Shown: piece by piece, positions 1 through 10,408 of the stretch
Numbering within the stretch: position 1 is the first letter of the stretch
How the letters are laid out: the number at the start of each line of letters is the position of its first letter
Assembly: GCA_029961685.1 (NCBI GenBank)
Contig: JARWKL010000004.1
Coordinates: forward strand, 32,431,645 to 32,495,644
Length of the DNA stretch: 64,000 nt
Direction of reading: 5' to 3'
DNA from: Aristolochia californica
Lineage: Eukaryota; Streptophyta; Magnoliopsida; Piperales; Aristolochiaceae
Notes under the pieces: model-generated
What the model was told of the DNA's origin: nothing
What the model saw: the letters and a program-made list of their open reading frames with translations, nothing else
Database searches by the model: none
Program-made: the position numbers and the translations under genes

Positions 1-110
1 TTGATTTTCTGGTAACCGAGAGAAGTTATTTTTGAAAAAGGTCCTGGCTTCTTCTTGCAGGATTTTTTTATCCTTGATATCTTCCATTGGCGATGTTCTC
101 CTTTGGAGTA
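1..110 (-). pseudogene. possible LINE ORF2 fragment
   Basis: Read on the minus strand, this edge fragment gives an open stretch with the residues EEARTFFKNNFSRLPENQ near its end. An acidic stretch followed by an FFK-x-x-F motif is typical of the linker between endonuclease and reverse transcriptase in plant non-LTR (LINE) ORF2 proteins. The window cuts the fragment, so no catalytic motif can be checked. The match rests on a short motif only, and another retroelement protein is possible. Confidence 0.3.
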
Positions 111-653
111 CATTACCCAAAAAAATCAAGGAGAAAAGATAAGATTTGGCTGTGATTTCAATCACAAATCTGACACACTTGCATAGAAGGAAAAAATTTC
201 CTTCCTCCATAAAGCTGACACCTTAAAGATTGTGATCATGTCTTGCTGTGATTGATCTATTCAAGGCTTTATCTATTGATTTATTGTCTGAAATTTCATC
301 CTAAATCAGTTAGGAAAACAAAAGGCAAGTCAAAGATTGTGATATTATCTTGCTAGTTGGCACAAGTGCCATAGAAGGGAAGTTTCCTTCTTTAAGAAAA
401 ACTTCTAAGTTGTCAAGCATCTCTTGAGATTTCTCTTATTGGTATAATTTCTTCTTAATTAAGAAAGATTGTGAACCAATTTTATAAGATTTGGATGAGC
501 ATGAGGAGTTAAAAAAATCAGATATTACATGCTTGGTTTGGCTTGAAATCAATGCTTGGCTTAGTTTTTTGGCTTGGTTCTTCTTCACTTCTTGGTTGGG
601 TCAATTGGTTTGGTTCAAATTGATAAACCAAGTTTTTCGAATATTTCCTAGTG
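111..653. other. A+T-rich stretch without a recognisable gene
   Basis: I see no coding region, RNA gene or clear repeat boundary. The phrase agattgtgat recurs and pyrimidine tracts are common, which suggests old transposon-derived or intergenic sequence. Confidence 0.4.
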
Positions 654-1440
654 ATGGGTGAAGATTATGTGAATATCAATGGCAAAGGTGATTTGCTAAA
701 GATTACCACAATACCCTTAGAGGGTTAGCAAATTACTTGAGTTGGGCTTAGACGGTTAAGAGATTCATGATCACTAGATATCTCTTATGACATTTGTCTA
801 AACCATCTCCACCCATAGATGAAGATGATAGTTCATATGTCAAATGGCATAAGAATGACATACTTGTTATTAGTTGGTTCATTAACATCATGAAGGAAAA
901 TGTGACTAACAATGTTGTCCACCTTGAGATCGCATGACAGATATGGGACACTTGCTTCAAGTTGTATTCAAGCATCGAAAGTTTACAAAAATTATATGAT
1001 GTATTTCAGAATATGTTTACTACCAAACAAAGAGAGAACCTGCATGAGTTATTCGCTAGATTCAAAGGGTTGATTCAGGAATGGAAACTTGCTAAGCCCC
1101 TATCAACCGATATATTTGTTCAAGAAAAACAAAGGGAGACCTTAGCAACTGCTATCTTATTGTCCGATATTAAGCCATATCTTGAAGTAGGCAAAAATCA
1201 CCTACTTAGCTCCTCTGCACTTCCATCATTCGACGACATCAATGCAACTCTACACCGAATACCAGATTCTTCCTCTACCTCGCGTACTAAGGTATCATCC
1301 GTTACATACTCAAGCATCTTCTACCACTTGAGGGCACGGTAGAAATTATAGAGGCCGAACAAGAGGAGGTAGGAATGGTTTTGGTCTTTCAAGATCAGAC
1401 AAACATTATTGAAATGTTATGTCCTTCTTTCAAATTTTGA
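654..1440 (+). pseudogene. Ty1/copia gag relic (UBN2/retrotran-gag type), copy 1
   Basis: The product would be the capsid (Gag) part of a copia polyprotein. From the ATG at 654 the start reads MGEDYVNINGKGDLLKITT, which is clearly related to the gag starts at about 23278 and 28406 (common core GD-L-ITTIPL). The part before 962 is full of stops and frameshifts. The longest open piece (962-1342) covers the conserved IYDVLQNM-like and LARFRGLLQEWKL-like helices in the form LYDVFQNMF and LFARFKGLIQEWKL. After 1345 a Gly/Arg-rich stretch appears, as expected just before a copia zinc knuckle. No protease, integrase or RT follows and no LTR is recognised, so this is a truncated relic. Confidence 0.7.
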
Positions 1441-1764
1441 GTGACTTCTCGTTCATTTAATAAATGCTCATTCCGTCCCATACATGTTATATGGTTAATT
1501 AGAATTATGCAGCACTCAAAGGAAGCTGCTGGATTTTTGTACTAAGTTTAGTTGGGAGACTCCAATTAGGCAATTACTTAAGTAATTGTATTCATGTTGT
1601 TACTTGAATTCATTATCAATTTTTTTCAAAAACATACTATTGCTTGAATTTGACAAAAACAATGCTACATGAAATTGCTGCATATGTGTTATGTAAGAAA
1701 TTCTACATATATTATGTTCAAATCGTAGTCGTTGATAAATGGAAGACCTTACCGCATGAATCCA
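1441..1764. other. unassigned A+T-rich spacer
   Basis: This stretch may hold the degenerate end of the copia gag relic. I find no feature I can support before the gypsy A LTR begins at 1765. Confidence 0.4.
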
Positions 1765-2606
1765 TGTTATGGTCCCTAGCCATGGCTCGAGTAACTCGGC
1801 GGGGTAATTGTGAATCCAGCACTGTATTAGGGTTGTTGGTCTCAATAATGAAGAAAAGAACCTAATTTCCTTACCTGTTCTCAGTAAGATTGAAAAGGAG
1901 TTTCCTTTTCTTAATCTTCTTGGTTAAGAGAAGACTTCTCTTGCAGTTCTTGGTCAGGAAGGGTTAGACCCTTTTTGCTGCTCACGTCCAAGAGGGTAGG
2001 GACCCTCTAGAAAGGTTACTGCTGCTCACATATGAGGGGTTAGGCCTTCCTAACCCTGCCTTGCTCGGTTAGAGGCTAAAGCAATCTCCTTTGAATGTGC
2101 TTCTCGGTTAGGTATTCAAGAACCTCCCTTTCTTGCTCAGAATGAAAGAGATCAACTCTCTCTTGCTGCTGTGAACGTGGAAGGGGCTAGAGCCTCTTCT
2201 TGAACTCGGAAAACAGTCTCTCAAGTCCCGCTCCCTTAGCTTGAATAATATCAATGCAAACCAGAATTCAAAGAGATGAAGAGTAAACCCAAATCAAGAG
2301 AGAACTATACTTGGAGCTCGTCAAGGAGACCTCCAAACCCTAGAGCTCGTCAAGGAGAAATCCAAACCCTGTTGAACCTAATTCAATACTTGCCTTTTCT
2401 CTATTTCTCTACCCTCTAAATAGGGTTTGACGTCATAAGTGTTTTAGGGCTAAAACTGACAATTCTGCCCTTGCGTCCTTGCTCATTACATAATTAATGA
2501 AAAAGAATACTCAAAGCAATATAAAATATGAAATTTAAAAGTAATAAACTCAGTGAGTCATTGCCGCCTCCTTTGGGTGACTCGGTGTGCTATTGAGCCT
2601 TCAACA
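1765..2606 (-). repeat. gypsy A LTR (3' LTR of an antisense chromovirus)
   Basis: The unit begins TGTTATGGTCCCTAGCC and ends GAGCCTTCAACA, the TG...CA ends of an LTR. It is about 842 bp long and matches the LTRs at 38949-39870 and 42374-43213 over its whole length. The next bases, polypyrimidine on the plus strand, are the reverse complement of a polypurine tract (ctgcccccttggagaaag), so this is the 3' LTR of an element read on the minus strand. CCCTCTAAATAGGGT at about 2409-2423 (minus strand ACCCTATTTAGAGGG) is the likely TATA-like core of the LTR promoter. Confidence 0.85.
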
Positions 2607-2945
2607 TCTGCCCCCTTGGAGAAAGAGTTTGTCCTCAAGCTCGTAAGATAGGTAGACCTGTTGGAAGTTGGCTACCTGCTCCCATGTCACATCTTCTTTT
2701 CTGGTGTCCTTCCACTGTACAAGAATCTCCCATTGGTCATTAATCTGATGGGCCCGCAATACCGTAGCTGGCGTAAGAATAACCTATCCATTGTCCACTG
2801 GAGGAAGAGACGGAATTTCCGACGGAGGTGGACCCTTAAAGGGTTTAAGTAATGAAACATGGAACACATCATGAAGTTTAGCCGTTGTGGGAAGTTGCAA
2901 TTGATAGGCTATTGGATTGATGGGCTGAATAATAGCGAAAGTACA
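2607..2945 (-). pseudogene. chromovirus integrase C-terminus and chromodomain-like tail
   Basis: On the minus strand the translation contains YQLQLP, HDVFHVSLLKP and, after one stop, WEILVQWKD ... DVTWEQV ... YELEDKLFLQGG. The HVSLLKP block marks the C-terminal end of plant chromovirus integrases, and the WEILVQW-x(n)-TWE block is the core of the chromodomain-like tail thought to guide integration into heterochromatin. It sits directly inside the LTR at 1765-2606, as the 3' end of pol should. The rest of this gypsy A copy is missing: at about 2945 the sequence changes to unrelated DNA. Confidence 0.8.
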
Positions 2946-3400
2946 GAAGACAATCTTTCTAGCAAATCAATCTAATCTCTAAATTATGGGAAATCAACAA
3001 CTTCTATTTCAAGGATCATGGATAAGCAGTAGCAAATGAGTTTCTACAAAAAAATAGATCTCTATAAATGGCAATGGAGCACCTGTTTCGCTAGAGAAAA
3101 TCAACGAGAGATCAACGTAATAACTTATGGGGATTAATATGGACTGATAGAACACTTATCAGCTAGAACTTCTGCTCGGTGCCAAAGATATATTTCAAAG
3201 GTCATATTTCGGACGGTAGCAGCAACGGGACCGGTAGAGATTTTTTTTTCTGAAGATAGTTGTATCGGACCGATTCGATCCAGCAAGAGCCGGGAAACGT
3301 CTCCTTTTGTCCCACGACGCCGAACAACAAAGCAGCCGAGAGATCAACAACTTTTGAAACAAATCACACTACAGGCACGATGATAGCAAGACCAGCAGAG
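2946..3400. other. unassigned stretch before element D1
   Basis: No coding region is recognisable. The sequence resembles in style the non-coding internal parts of family D (long tracts of agaaa and gccga) but I cannot align it to a given copy by eye. It begins where gypsy A is truncated and ends where the D1 LTR starts. Confidence 0.3.
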
Positions 3401-3531
3401 TGTTGGAAGACAGGGCCCAAGCCCTGTTTTCAAAGGAAGGCTTACACAACCCTTCTACCTCCTGTTTTCTCCCAATGGGTTTCTTTCCCTAAACCCTAAA
3501 CCCTAAATCCATGGAGTCCTGAAAATCAGCA
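3401..3531 (+). repeat. D1 5' LTR, internally deleted
   Basis: It starts TGTTGGAAGACAGGGCCC and ends GTCCTGAAAATCAGCA, as other family D LTRs do, but is only 131 bp where complete ones are about 430 bp. It contains about three CCCTAAA units (3488-3507) that are part of the LTR family and occur in other copies too. Confidence 0.75.
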
Positions 3532-3544
3532 TGGTATCAGAGCT
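3532..3544 (+). other. D1 primer binding site
   Basis: TGGTATCAGAGCT follows the LTR end immediately. This is complementary to the 3' end of plant initiator tRNA-Met, the usual primer of plant LTR retrotransposons. Confidence 0.8.
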
Positions 3545-5263
3545 TTAAATTTCAGGACTCGTCGTATGGTTTTTATGATTCAAGAAATCCTTTAGTTTTT
3601 TCTTTTCTCTTGTTGTCTTTTTTTTTTTACCCGTCATATATTACTGATATTTTTTTCTCAGCGTTGTTGGAAGTAGAGTTTGATTCGTTAAACCCAAATT
3701 TTTTCTTTCGCATCTTTGTCTCATACCCTTGTTTTTTTACATGGGTGTTAAATTGGTTGGCCTACGTCTTTCAAGTAGATTATTAAATTACGCCGTCCTT
3801 GGCACAATTGCTATCCTTTATTGGTCTTACTCTGATTCATCTCATCCAGCCTTGCCGTTGTTACTGGTATCTGATTTTCTATCATTTTGCTGCTTCTCTG
3901 ATCACTGGTGATATGGTTATCTTCTGGAATAATATTTGTATCTTTCGTCTCTTCGGACAAAAAATCTGGTTATTGATCTGTTTGGAAAGATCTTTACCAG
4001 TGGTTATTGGTTTTTGCTACCTATCCAGACCATTTCGTATTTACTATTTTTGATGGTACTTCTGAAATCAAGTTGGGAATAATCCCGAGTCCAACAACCG
4101 TAAATATCATTCCCGAAATCAGTCACCAACATGTTCTCTGCTGGAAATATTTTTTTTCGAAAAGCTTTAGATTATATTTTTTCGTCGCAGAAACAACCTG
4201 AGACACCGAGAAGGATCTCCAGCTACTGCTCTGCTAGCACTGTCCTGCTGTTGCCGTTGCTGGACTGTTTCCGCCAAAAGTCCTTCGGCGCCGAGAAGGA
4301 CGCACTGTTGCGGTCAGAAAGTTTACTTTTGCTGCTAGCCAACTTCTAGAAATCTTTGTTGCTGTTTTTCGGAAACTCCTTTGGGCCTTTGTGGGAAAGT
4401 TTCCTCCCGCTGAGCGCTGTTTCCGCCGAGATTCGGGAAGGAAGAAAGGCGTTTCCCTCTCTGTTCGGTGCCGAGGAGAAGACCAAGTTGAGGTTGCCAT
4501 TTTAGGTGGACGAACATGGCGTCAATAGCAGGATGCGAACTCTTGCGGGGAAAGTTTCCTCCTGAAGAGAAGCTCTGTTCGATGATACTTCTTTCCGTTT
4601 TCGTTTCCGGAATCCAGAAATTTTATTTTCGGCGCTGAGAAGAGGAAGAAGAAAGCAGTTGCCAAATTAATTTTTTTATTTCCTAAGTTAGGAAACCGAA
4701 TCCAGCGCGTTACCATGGTGACTTGCTGAGTTTTTCTGGAATGGTTCCGCCGAGTCCTTTGGCATTGGCAGCGGGGGAGAAAACGAGTAGTAGCAAAATT
4801 CATGTTCCCTAAGTTTGGAAACTCAATTAATCAGCTGGACACGCTCCCGTTATGCGGAGACCCGGACTTGCCCAAGTCAACTCGGACCAGTGGGCCAGAC
4901 TTCCAGTCGACCGAGTGAACCACCCAGACCAAGTCGGGCCGAGTCAACTCAGGTCTGGGTCAACCTGACTCGGGCCACTTATTTTCTGCCTCGGTAAATG
5001 TGCCCAAGATTTCAGCGCGTCTTGGTAAATTTTTTTCTGGCTGGATTATTATTTTTGAAGAATTGACGTATTATTCCTTAGTCAGCAAATTATTTGGTTT
5101 AGATATGTGCATTAGATTATTTCATGGGTGATATTACAAGGATTATTTTTAATCGTGTTAAGTGGGCCCAAGCTAAGCCCATTTAAGCTGTTGCGATTGT
5201 GTCGTTTTTTATGAGACATTATTATTGAAGAAGAGGTAACCTCATACCATTACTTATTTATGT

Positions 5264-5735
5264 CCCCGTCAAAAATATCAAATTTATTTGTGGTTGGGAG
5301 TTCATGACGGAGGAACTTCATCCCCGTCAAAAATATCAAATTTTTGTGGTTGGGAGTCAATGACAAAGGAATTTCATCCCTATAAAAAAAGAATCAATTT
5401 TTGTTTTTGGTTGGGAGTCCGTGACGGAGGAACTTCATCCCCATAAAAAAAAAGAATCAAATTTATTTTTGGTTGGGAGTCCTTGACGGAGGAACTTCAT
5501 CACCGTAAAAAAAAGAATCAAATTTTTTTTTTGGTTGGGAGTCCATGATGGAGGAACTTCATCCCCGTAAAAAAAATCAAATTTATTTGTGGTTGGGAGT
5601 CCATGACAGAGGAACTTCATCCCTGTGAAAAAAAATCACATTTATTTGTGGTTGGGAGTCCATGACAGAGGAAATTCATCCCCGTCAAAAATATCAAAAT
5701 TTTTTTGGTTGGAAGTCCATGACGGAGGAACTTAT
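5264..5735 (+). repeat. minisatellite of about 60-bp units inside D1
   Basis: About eight head-to-tail units of 55-62 bp each carry the core ggttgggagtccatgacgga followed by ggaacttcat and a variable A/T tract. Shorter arrays of related sequence sit at the matching place in other family D copies (minus strand, about 50285-50410; a more diverged form at about 46880-47040). Unit number therefore differs between copies. The array encodes nothing I can recognise. Confidence 0.85.
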
Positions 5736-6027
5736 TGTTATATTTATGTTACTACCCCCCATTAATATCATATATTACTCTACCACTTGAGAGTCGTTGT
5801 CCTGTGGAGGGACATGGTGGTGGAGGTGGATACTTCAGAGTAATGTGTTAGCGGCTAGGAGTGATTTACTCTCACTGATATTATACCAGCTGGGCCTCAT
5901 GAACGAGAGCACCAGTGTGAGGGGGAGTGTTGGAAAATGAAGACATATTATACAAGAAAACTTTTATACATAATTTGCAGCAAGTTGGGAGTTCATGCTG
6001 TTCTCTCACCCCCAGCTTGAGGGGGAG

Positions 6028-6394
6028 TGTTGGAAGACAGGGCCCAAACCCACACGACCAAGGAAGGCTTACATATCCAAGTGTATTAGAAGATGGGCCC
6101 AAGCCCATAAGACCAAGGAAGACCCATGCATCTAAGAGATAAAGAAGATGGGCTCAAGGCCCGTACATCAAGGAGAAGACCCATAGACCCATATACATGA
6201 TGGCATGATGGTAAATAAAGGGTCATCTTATAGAGATGACATTGATGTAATTAAGTTAAAGTTCTAGGGTTAAAACCCCAAACCCTAAGTTCAAGGGTAT
6301 TTTTTTGTAATATTTTAGATTCATAATCTCTAAATAGAGCTTCACGAGGAGGGTTAGGAATAATCAATTCAATAACCCTTCTTCCTCCTGTTTT
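6028..6394 (+). repeat. D1 3' LTR, 3' end missing
   Basis: It starts TGTTGGAAGACAGGGCCC directly after the polypurine tract agcttgagggggag. It lacks the final 60-70 bp found in complete family D LTRs and is joined at about 6394 to an inverted LTR piece of element D2. Confidence 0.75.
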
Positions 6395-7429
6395 CTTTTT
6401 TTGAGCCTGTCTTCTATTTCTCTCTTGGATTCATGGGTCTTCCTTGGTCTTATGGGATTGGGCCCATCTTCTAATACACTTGGATATGTAAGCCTTCCTT
6501 GGTCGTGTGGGTTTGGGCCCTGTCTTCCAACACTCCCCCTCAAGCTGGGGGTGAGAGAATAACATGAACTCCCAGCTTGCTGCAAATTATGTATAAAAAC
6601 TTTCTTGTATAATATACTTTCATCTTCCAACACAGAGTTGTCCTCTCAAAGCGGAAACCAAGCAAAATCAATTTTCTGGATTGACGCTAGATTACAGGAT
6701 GAACGGTAGAGACAACTCTATGACTTCCGAAAAAACAGCAGCAATGATGTTCTGGGATGGACAACAACAACGGGATTTTCTCAGAGTTCAATGGAATAGA
6801 GGCTGGTGAAGTAGCATGGGCCATGAAACTGGTTGGTGACGGCAAGGCATAATACCTCCTTGAGCTTCGACACCAGTAGATGCACCATAAATTTCTACAA
6901 CGATGTCATCAGGTTGATATGGCCGAGTTAGACTGACCCAGACTAAGTTGGCTCCATTAACCATGCAGAACAACAAAAAGAATGGTCTGTTTCAATGCTT
7001 GTAAAAAGCTATTAAAGACGATCAACAAGCTTCACATGCAGAGCCCTGCATATCACTAAAATTTGCATGAGAGATTGGATTGGGGCTTGATGGAGTATGG
7101 AGGTGAAAACTTATAACAACTAAGGAATGTAGGGACTAAAAAATAAGCATGAGTAACAAAATAAAAAAACTATGGGAAAAAAAGAAAGAGAATGAATCCT
7201 GAAAAAACCATAGTCGGAGTCCTATAAATCAATGCTCTGATACCATGTTGAATTTCAGGACTCCATGGATTTTGCTCATGGAGAAAAAGAGAAAGGGACT
7301 CATTGGGAGAAAACTTGAGGAAGAAAGGTTACGAACTTGATGTCCTAACCTTCCCCCTAAAGCTCTATTTATAGATTAATGAAACAACTGTATTACAAAA
7401 ATACCCTTGAACTTAGATTTTAGGGTTTA

Positions 7430-7903
7430 TGTTATGGACTCGATAGCCGAACGAGTCATCCAAAGGCGACGCGATTGAGTGGGTGACTCAGAGAAAATCA
7501 CTCAAGTAACTTAGGACTTATATGTTAATTTAATTCAGCATAGTAGCGTGTAAGCCAACAATGGCAATGTTGTAAAAACCCGTATTTGGTCCTCAACATG
7601 ATTAGCTTAAGAGGACGGAAGGAATGGAAAGTGAGTAAGTCTAATTTCAACCAAAACAGGATCAGTGTTCTCCTCTAAGGAACCTAGGATCAGCGTGCTC
7701 CTTGATGAACCCAAAGTTTAGGTCTCCCTTTGATGAGCCTGACTTCTTCTCCTTCTCTTCTATTCACGGATTCAACCTATTCTAACCATTATTGGTAAAG
7801 ATAGGTCGACCAGAGAAAACCATCCGCATTGGTAATTCCCCAAATCCCCTTGACGATCCTTCCTCTCGTCGAGTGATGAGGTCTATGATCAAGGACCATA
7901 ACA
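7430..7903 (+). repeat. gypsy B1 5' LTR
   Basis: The 474-bp unit runs TGTTATGGACTCGATAGCC to AAGGACCATAACA and matches the minus-strand LTRs of gypsy B2 at 12038-12508 and 16780-17255. Confidence 0.85.
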
Positions 7904-7906
7904 CAT

Positions 7907-7919
7907 TGGTATCAGAGCG
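7907..7919 (+). other. gypsy B1 primer binding site
   Basis: TGGTATCAGAGCG lies three bases after the LTR and is complementary to initiator tRNA-Met. Confidence 0.85.
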
Positions 7920-7926
7920 AGTAATC

Positions 7927-8895
7927 ATGGGGGAATCTTCAAACAATGAAGATTTAATGGAAAGGGTCATGGAAATGATGAACACCATACAAGAGGAAAC
8001 AGAGGGCCGACTTGCAGCATTGCTGGATAGCTGACTCTCTCAAGTATATGAGATGATGTCCGGTAGATAACCAACCCCAAGAGAAGGGGAAAGGGCACCT
8101 TCGAATGGGCAAGGCGCACAACACGCTGGACGAACAGAGCATATGGGATATGGCGGGAATTTCAGTCTAGGCAACGAGTTAATTCCAAGGTACACTAAAC
8201 TTGATTTTCTAGTCTTTAATGAGTCAGAGGACCCTTTAATTTGGTTGTACTGCTGCGAATTGTTTTTCCCCCATCAACGAACTGCTGCAGTAGACAGAGT
8301 TGGATTGGCCGCCTTCCACATGCTCAATGAAGTGCAGCGGTGGGGCCACCAACTGGAAATGGAATGTCCGGGAATAGATTGGGAGGACTTTAAAGAATTG
8401 TGCACCATTCGATTTGGCCCACCGACCCACAGCAACCCTTTGGGTGACTTAGTTCTCTTACGACAGACCAAAAGGGTAGCCGAATACCAAAATTTATTTC
8501 AAGAGAAGCTAGCTTGAGCCAGCAAAATGGTAAGAGTTGATCAGCATGTCAGCTTATTCACAACCGGTTTAAATGAGGCCCTGAGATTGGAAGTTCAACT
8601 CCTTGCTCCCTCAGATTTGACGAGAACTATGAATTTAGCCGGAGCTTTGGAGGCCAAACAAAAATTTGAAACCAGAAAACCAATGTGGCACAGTGGGAAG
8701 CCCAGCTCGGGTGGGTCCTCCACAACATTCCAATGGTGCAGCAGTGCTAATAACCCTCCTAATTCCACCCAAATCATTCTCCAACCACCCCAGCATTTTA
8801 ACCAGAGCTGAAATGGAAGCCCAAAGAGAAAAACGGTTATGTTTTAATTGTGACGAACAATATACATTCGGGCACAACTGCAAGAAACTCTTTTA
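7927..8895 (+). pseudogene. gypsy B1 gag
   Basis: This encodes the Gag capsid-nucleocapsid of a chromovirus. The ATG at 7927 (MGESSNNEDLMERVMEMMN) stands soon after the primer site and matches the start in gypsy B2. Open pieces at 8143-8517 and 8527-8811 carry the retrotransposon-gag core (WEDFKELCTIRFGPPTHSNP, then VDQHVSLFTTGLNEALRLEV). A C-x2-C...H-x-C zinc knuckle in the chromovirus form (CFNCDEQYTFGHNC) lies at about 8839-8880. In-frame stops at 8032 and 8515 and a frameshift near 8700 break it. Confidence 0.85.
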
Positions 8896-9029
8896 GTTAG
8901 AAAAGGAAGATGAGGAACATGAAGAACAACCGATGGAACAAGCGGACACTGAGGAACCTGCTATGTCATTACACGCCATCACAGGCATTCAGACCACCAC
9001 AACAATGCAGATCTGTGCTTTGGTTGGCA

Positions 9030-9500
9030 CCCAACCACTAGTAGGTCTTGTGGACTTTGACAGCACGCAAAATTTTATAAGCTTCACAGTAGCAACGTAA
9101 TTGCAACTTCCAATTCAATCTCAATTGACCACTTCCGTCTCCATTGCCAATGGGGAAAAAGTTCCGAGTTATGGGGTTAGCAAGTCCGTCTTGTTCACCA
9201 TTGCTGGTCACACATTTTCAGCAAAATTTTTTATCATTCCACTCCCTGGATTTGATTTGGTTTTGGGCATTAAGTGGCTCCAGACATTAAGGCAGATACT
9301 GTGGGACTTAGCAGCATTGACAATGAGCTTTGAATTTGTTAACCAAAGAATCACACTACAAGGCTGTCATATAGAGAGTTCAGCACAACTTCATAGCATG
9401 CAGCAACAACAGCACCCAACAACAACTTTGGACATATTGCTGGAACAGTTTACAGACCTCTTTCACATACCAGCAGTCTTCCGCCATTGCGACACTATGA
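9030..9500 (+). pseudogene. gypsy B1 aspartic protease
   Basis: The retroviral-type protease would release pol products. The active-site region at about 9048-9085 reads GLVDFDSTQNF, where the family norm is a D-S/T-G motif followed by ST-x-NF, so the catalytic loop is altered. Downstream GFDLVLGIKWLQTL is the conserved C-terminal strand. A stop at 9099 interrupts it before the open stretch 9101-9517. Confidence 0.75.
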
Positions 9501-9504
9501 CCAC

Positions 9505-9790
9505 AAAATTTGTTTGAAGGCTGGCTTCGAGGTGGTGGTGGTGAGACCCTATAGATACCCCCATCTTCAAAAGGATGAAATTGAAAGGCAATGCACCTTG
9601 ATGTTGGAACAAGGCCTCATAAGACCGAGTACCTCTCCTTTCTCTTCTCCAGTTCTTTTGGTGAAGAAAAATGACCACACATGGAGGTTTTGCGTTGATT
9701 ACCGGGAATTAAATGCAAAGACCATTAAGGACAAGTTCCCAATTCCGGTGGTTGATGAATTATTAGATGAACACCACGGGGCAAAATTTT
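9505..9790 (+). pseudogene. gypsy B1 reverse transcriptase, N-terminal part only
   Basis: The translation contains [18 protein letters not shown], the [19 protein letters not shown] block and [13 protein letters not shown], which are RT fingers motifs of chromoviruses. It stops matching at about 9788, before the first catalytic aspartate (expected in [10 protein letters not shown]), because the sequence passes into LTR DNA. The open frame continues into the LTR by chance to 9987. Confidence 0.85.
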
Positions 9791-10154
9791 CCCCAATTCC
9801 CCTTTCCGAATTTCTTTCTTCATCACTCCATCAATCTATCTCTACATCAAGCAAGGCAATGGAAGGAAGAGAAGAGAGGAAGGTGACAAGATCCATGGCT
9901 CGTGAGGATCCTAACATGTTCTCCTCTAAGGAACCTAGGATCGGCTTTCTCCTTGACGAACCCATGCTTCAGGTCTCCCTTCGATGAGCCTGACTTCTTC
10001 TCCTTCTCTTCTATTCATGGATTCAACCTATTCTAACCATTATCGATAAAGATAGGTCGACCAGGGAAAACCGTCCTCACTACTTATCCCCCAAATCCCC
10101 TTGATGATCCTTCCTCTTGTCGAGTGACGAGGTCTATGGTCAAGAACCATAACA
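9788..10154 (+). repeat. gypsy B1 chimeric 3' LTR (LTR-C plus LTR-B)
   Basis: The first part, about 9788-9925, matches the end of LTR-C (the solo LTR at 48465-48859, read on the other strand), up to its last bases gaggatcctaaca. The second part, about 9926-10154, matches the last 230 bp of the gypsy B LTR. The junction carries the shared word ttctcctct. The 3' LTR is thus shorter than, and different from, the 5' LTR. Confidence 0.7.
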
Positions 10155-10408
10155 ATTTAGGGTTTTAACCATGGAACTTTAACCTAATTACATTAATGCC
10201 ATCTCTATGAGATGACCCTTTATTTACCATCTTGCCATCATTGTATGGGCATTTGGGCCTTCTCCTTGATCTGTGGGCCTTGAGCCCATCTTCCCCATCT
10301 CTTGGATGTATAGGTCTTCTTTGGTCTTATGGGCTTGGGCCCATTTTCCAACACACTTGATATGTGGGCCTTCCTTGGTTGTGTGGGCTTGGGCCCTATC
10401 TTCCAACA
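10155..10408 (-). repeat. remainder of the D2 5' LTR
   Basis: This continues the LTR begun at 7246 and ends CCCTATCTTCCAACA, the outer end of a family D LTR in antisense. The G+A-poor plus strand repeats ggcttgggccc blocks typical of the family. Confidence 0.75.

Larger units (their letters stand above)
3401..6394 (+). mobile_element. family D element D1 (protein-less LTR retrotransposon, LARD-like)
   Basis: The element has an internally deleted 5' LTR (3401-3531), a primer binding site (3532-3544), about 2.5 kb of internal DNA with no gag or pol homology, a polypurine tract (6014-6027) and a truncated 3' LTR (6028-6394). Similar internal DNA recurs antisense in D3, D4 and D5. The element would need reverse transcriptase and integrase in trans. 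Its PPT and first LTR bases match those of copia E, which points to a copia helper. ORFs of 60-93 codons inside show no protein family signature. At 6394 it is cut off and joined to the inverted element D2. Confidence 0.75.
7430..10154 (+). mobile_element. gypsy B1, deleted chromovirus inserted in the D2 LTR
   Basis: The element runs TGTTATGGACTCG to GAACCATAACA. It is flanked by GTTTA and ATTTA, a 5-bp target duplication with one mismatch, and the D2 LTR resumes on both sides, so the insertion is well supported. It has a 5' LTR, primer binding site, gag, protease and the first part of RT. It then jumps at about 9788 straight into LTR sequence, losing most of RT, RNase H, integrase and chromodomain. 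It cannot be autonomous. Confidence 0.85.
6396..10408 (-). mobile_element. family D element D2, split by gypsy B1
   Basis: D2 lies on the minus strand, head-to-head with D1. From left to right it has a 3' LTR fragment (6396-6532), the reverse complement of the polypurine tract (6533-6547), internal DNA, a primer binding site (7235-7245, reverse complement of TGGTATCAGAG) and a 5' LTR beginning at 7246 and ending at 10408. That 5' LTR is interrupted by gypsy B1 (7430-10154). The internal part 6640-7180 differs from D1 and has no coding potential that I recognise. Confidence 0.7.

Noticed and set aside
3486..3512. Telomere-like CCCTAAA units
   Set aside because: Only about three units, inside the family D LTR and repeated in other copies (46254, 49087, 49676), so they are part of the LTR and not an interstitial telomere.
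4234..4803. ORFs of 60-93 codons on the minus strand in D1
   Set aside because: No protein motif, not conserved in D3-D5, and overlapping in several frames; judged chance ORFs in non-coding DNA.
5264..5735. Regular direct repeats resembling a CRISPR array
   Set aside because: Plant nuclear context, no unique spacers of even length, units diverge gradually, and the array is internal to a repeated LTR element.
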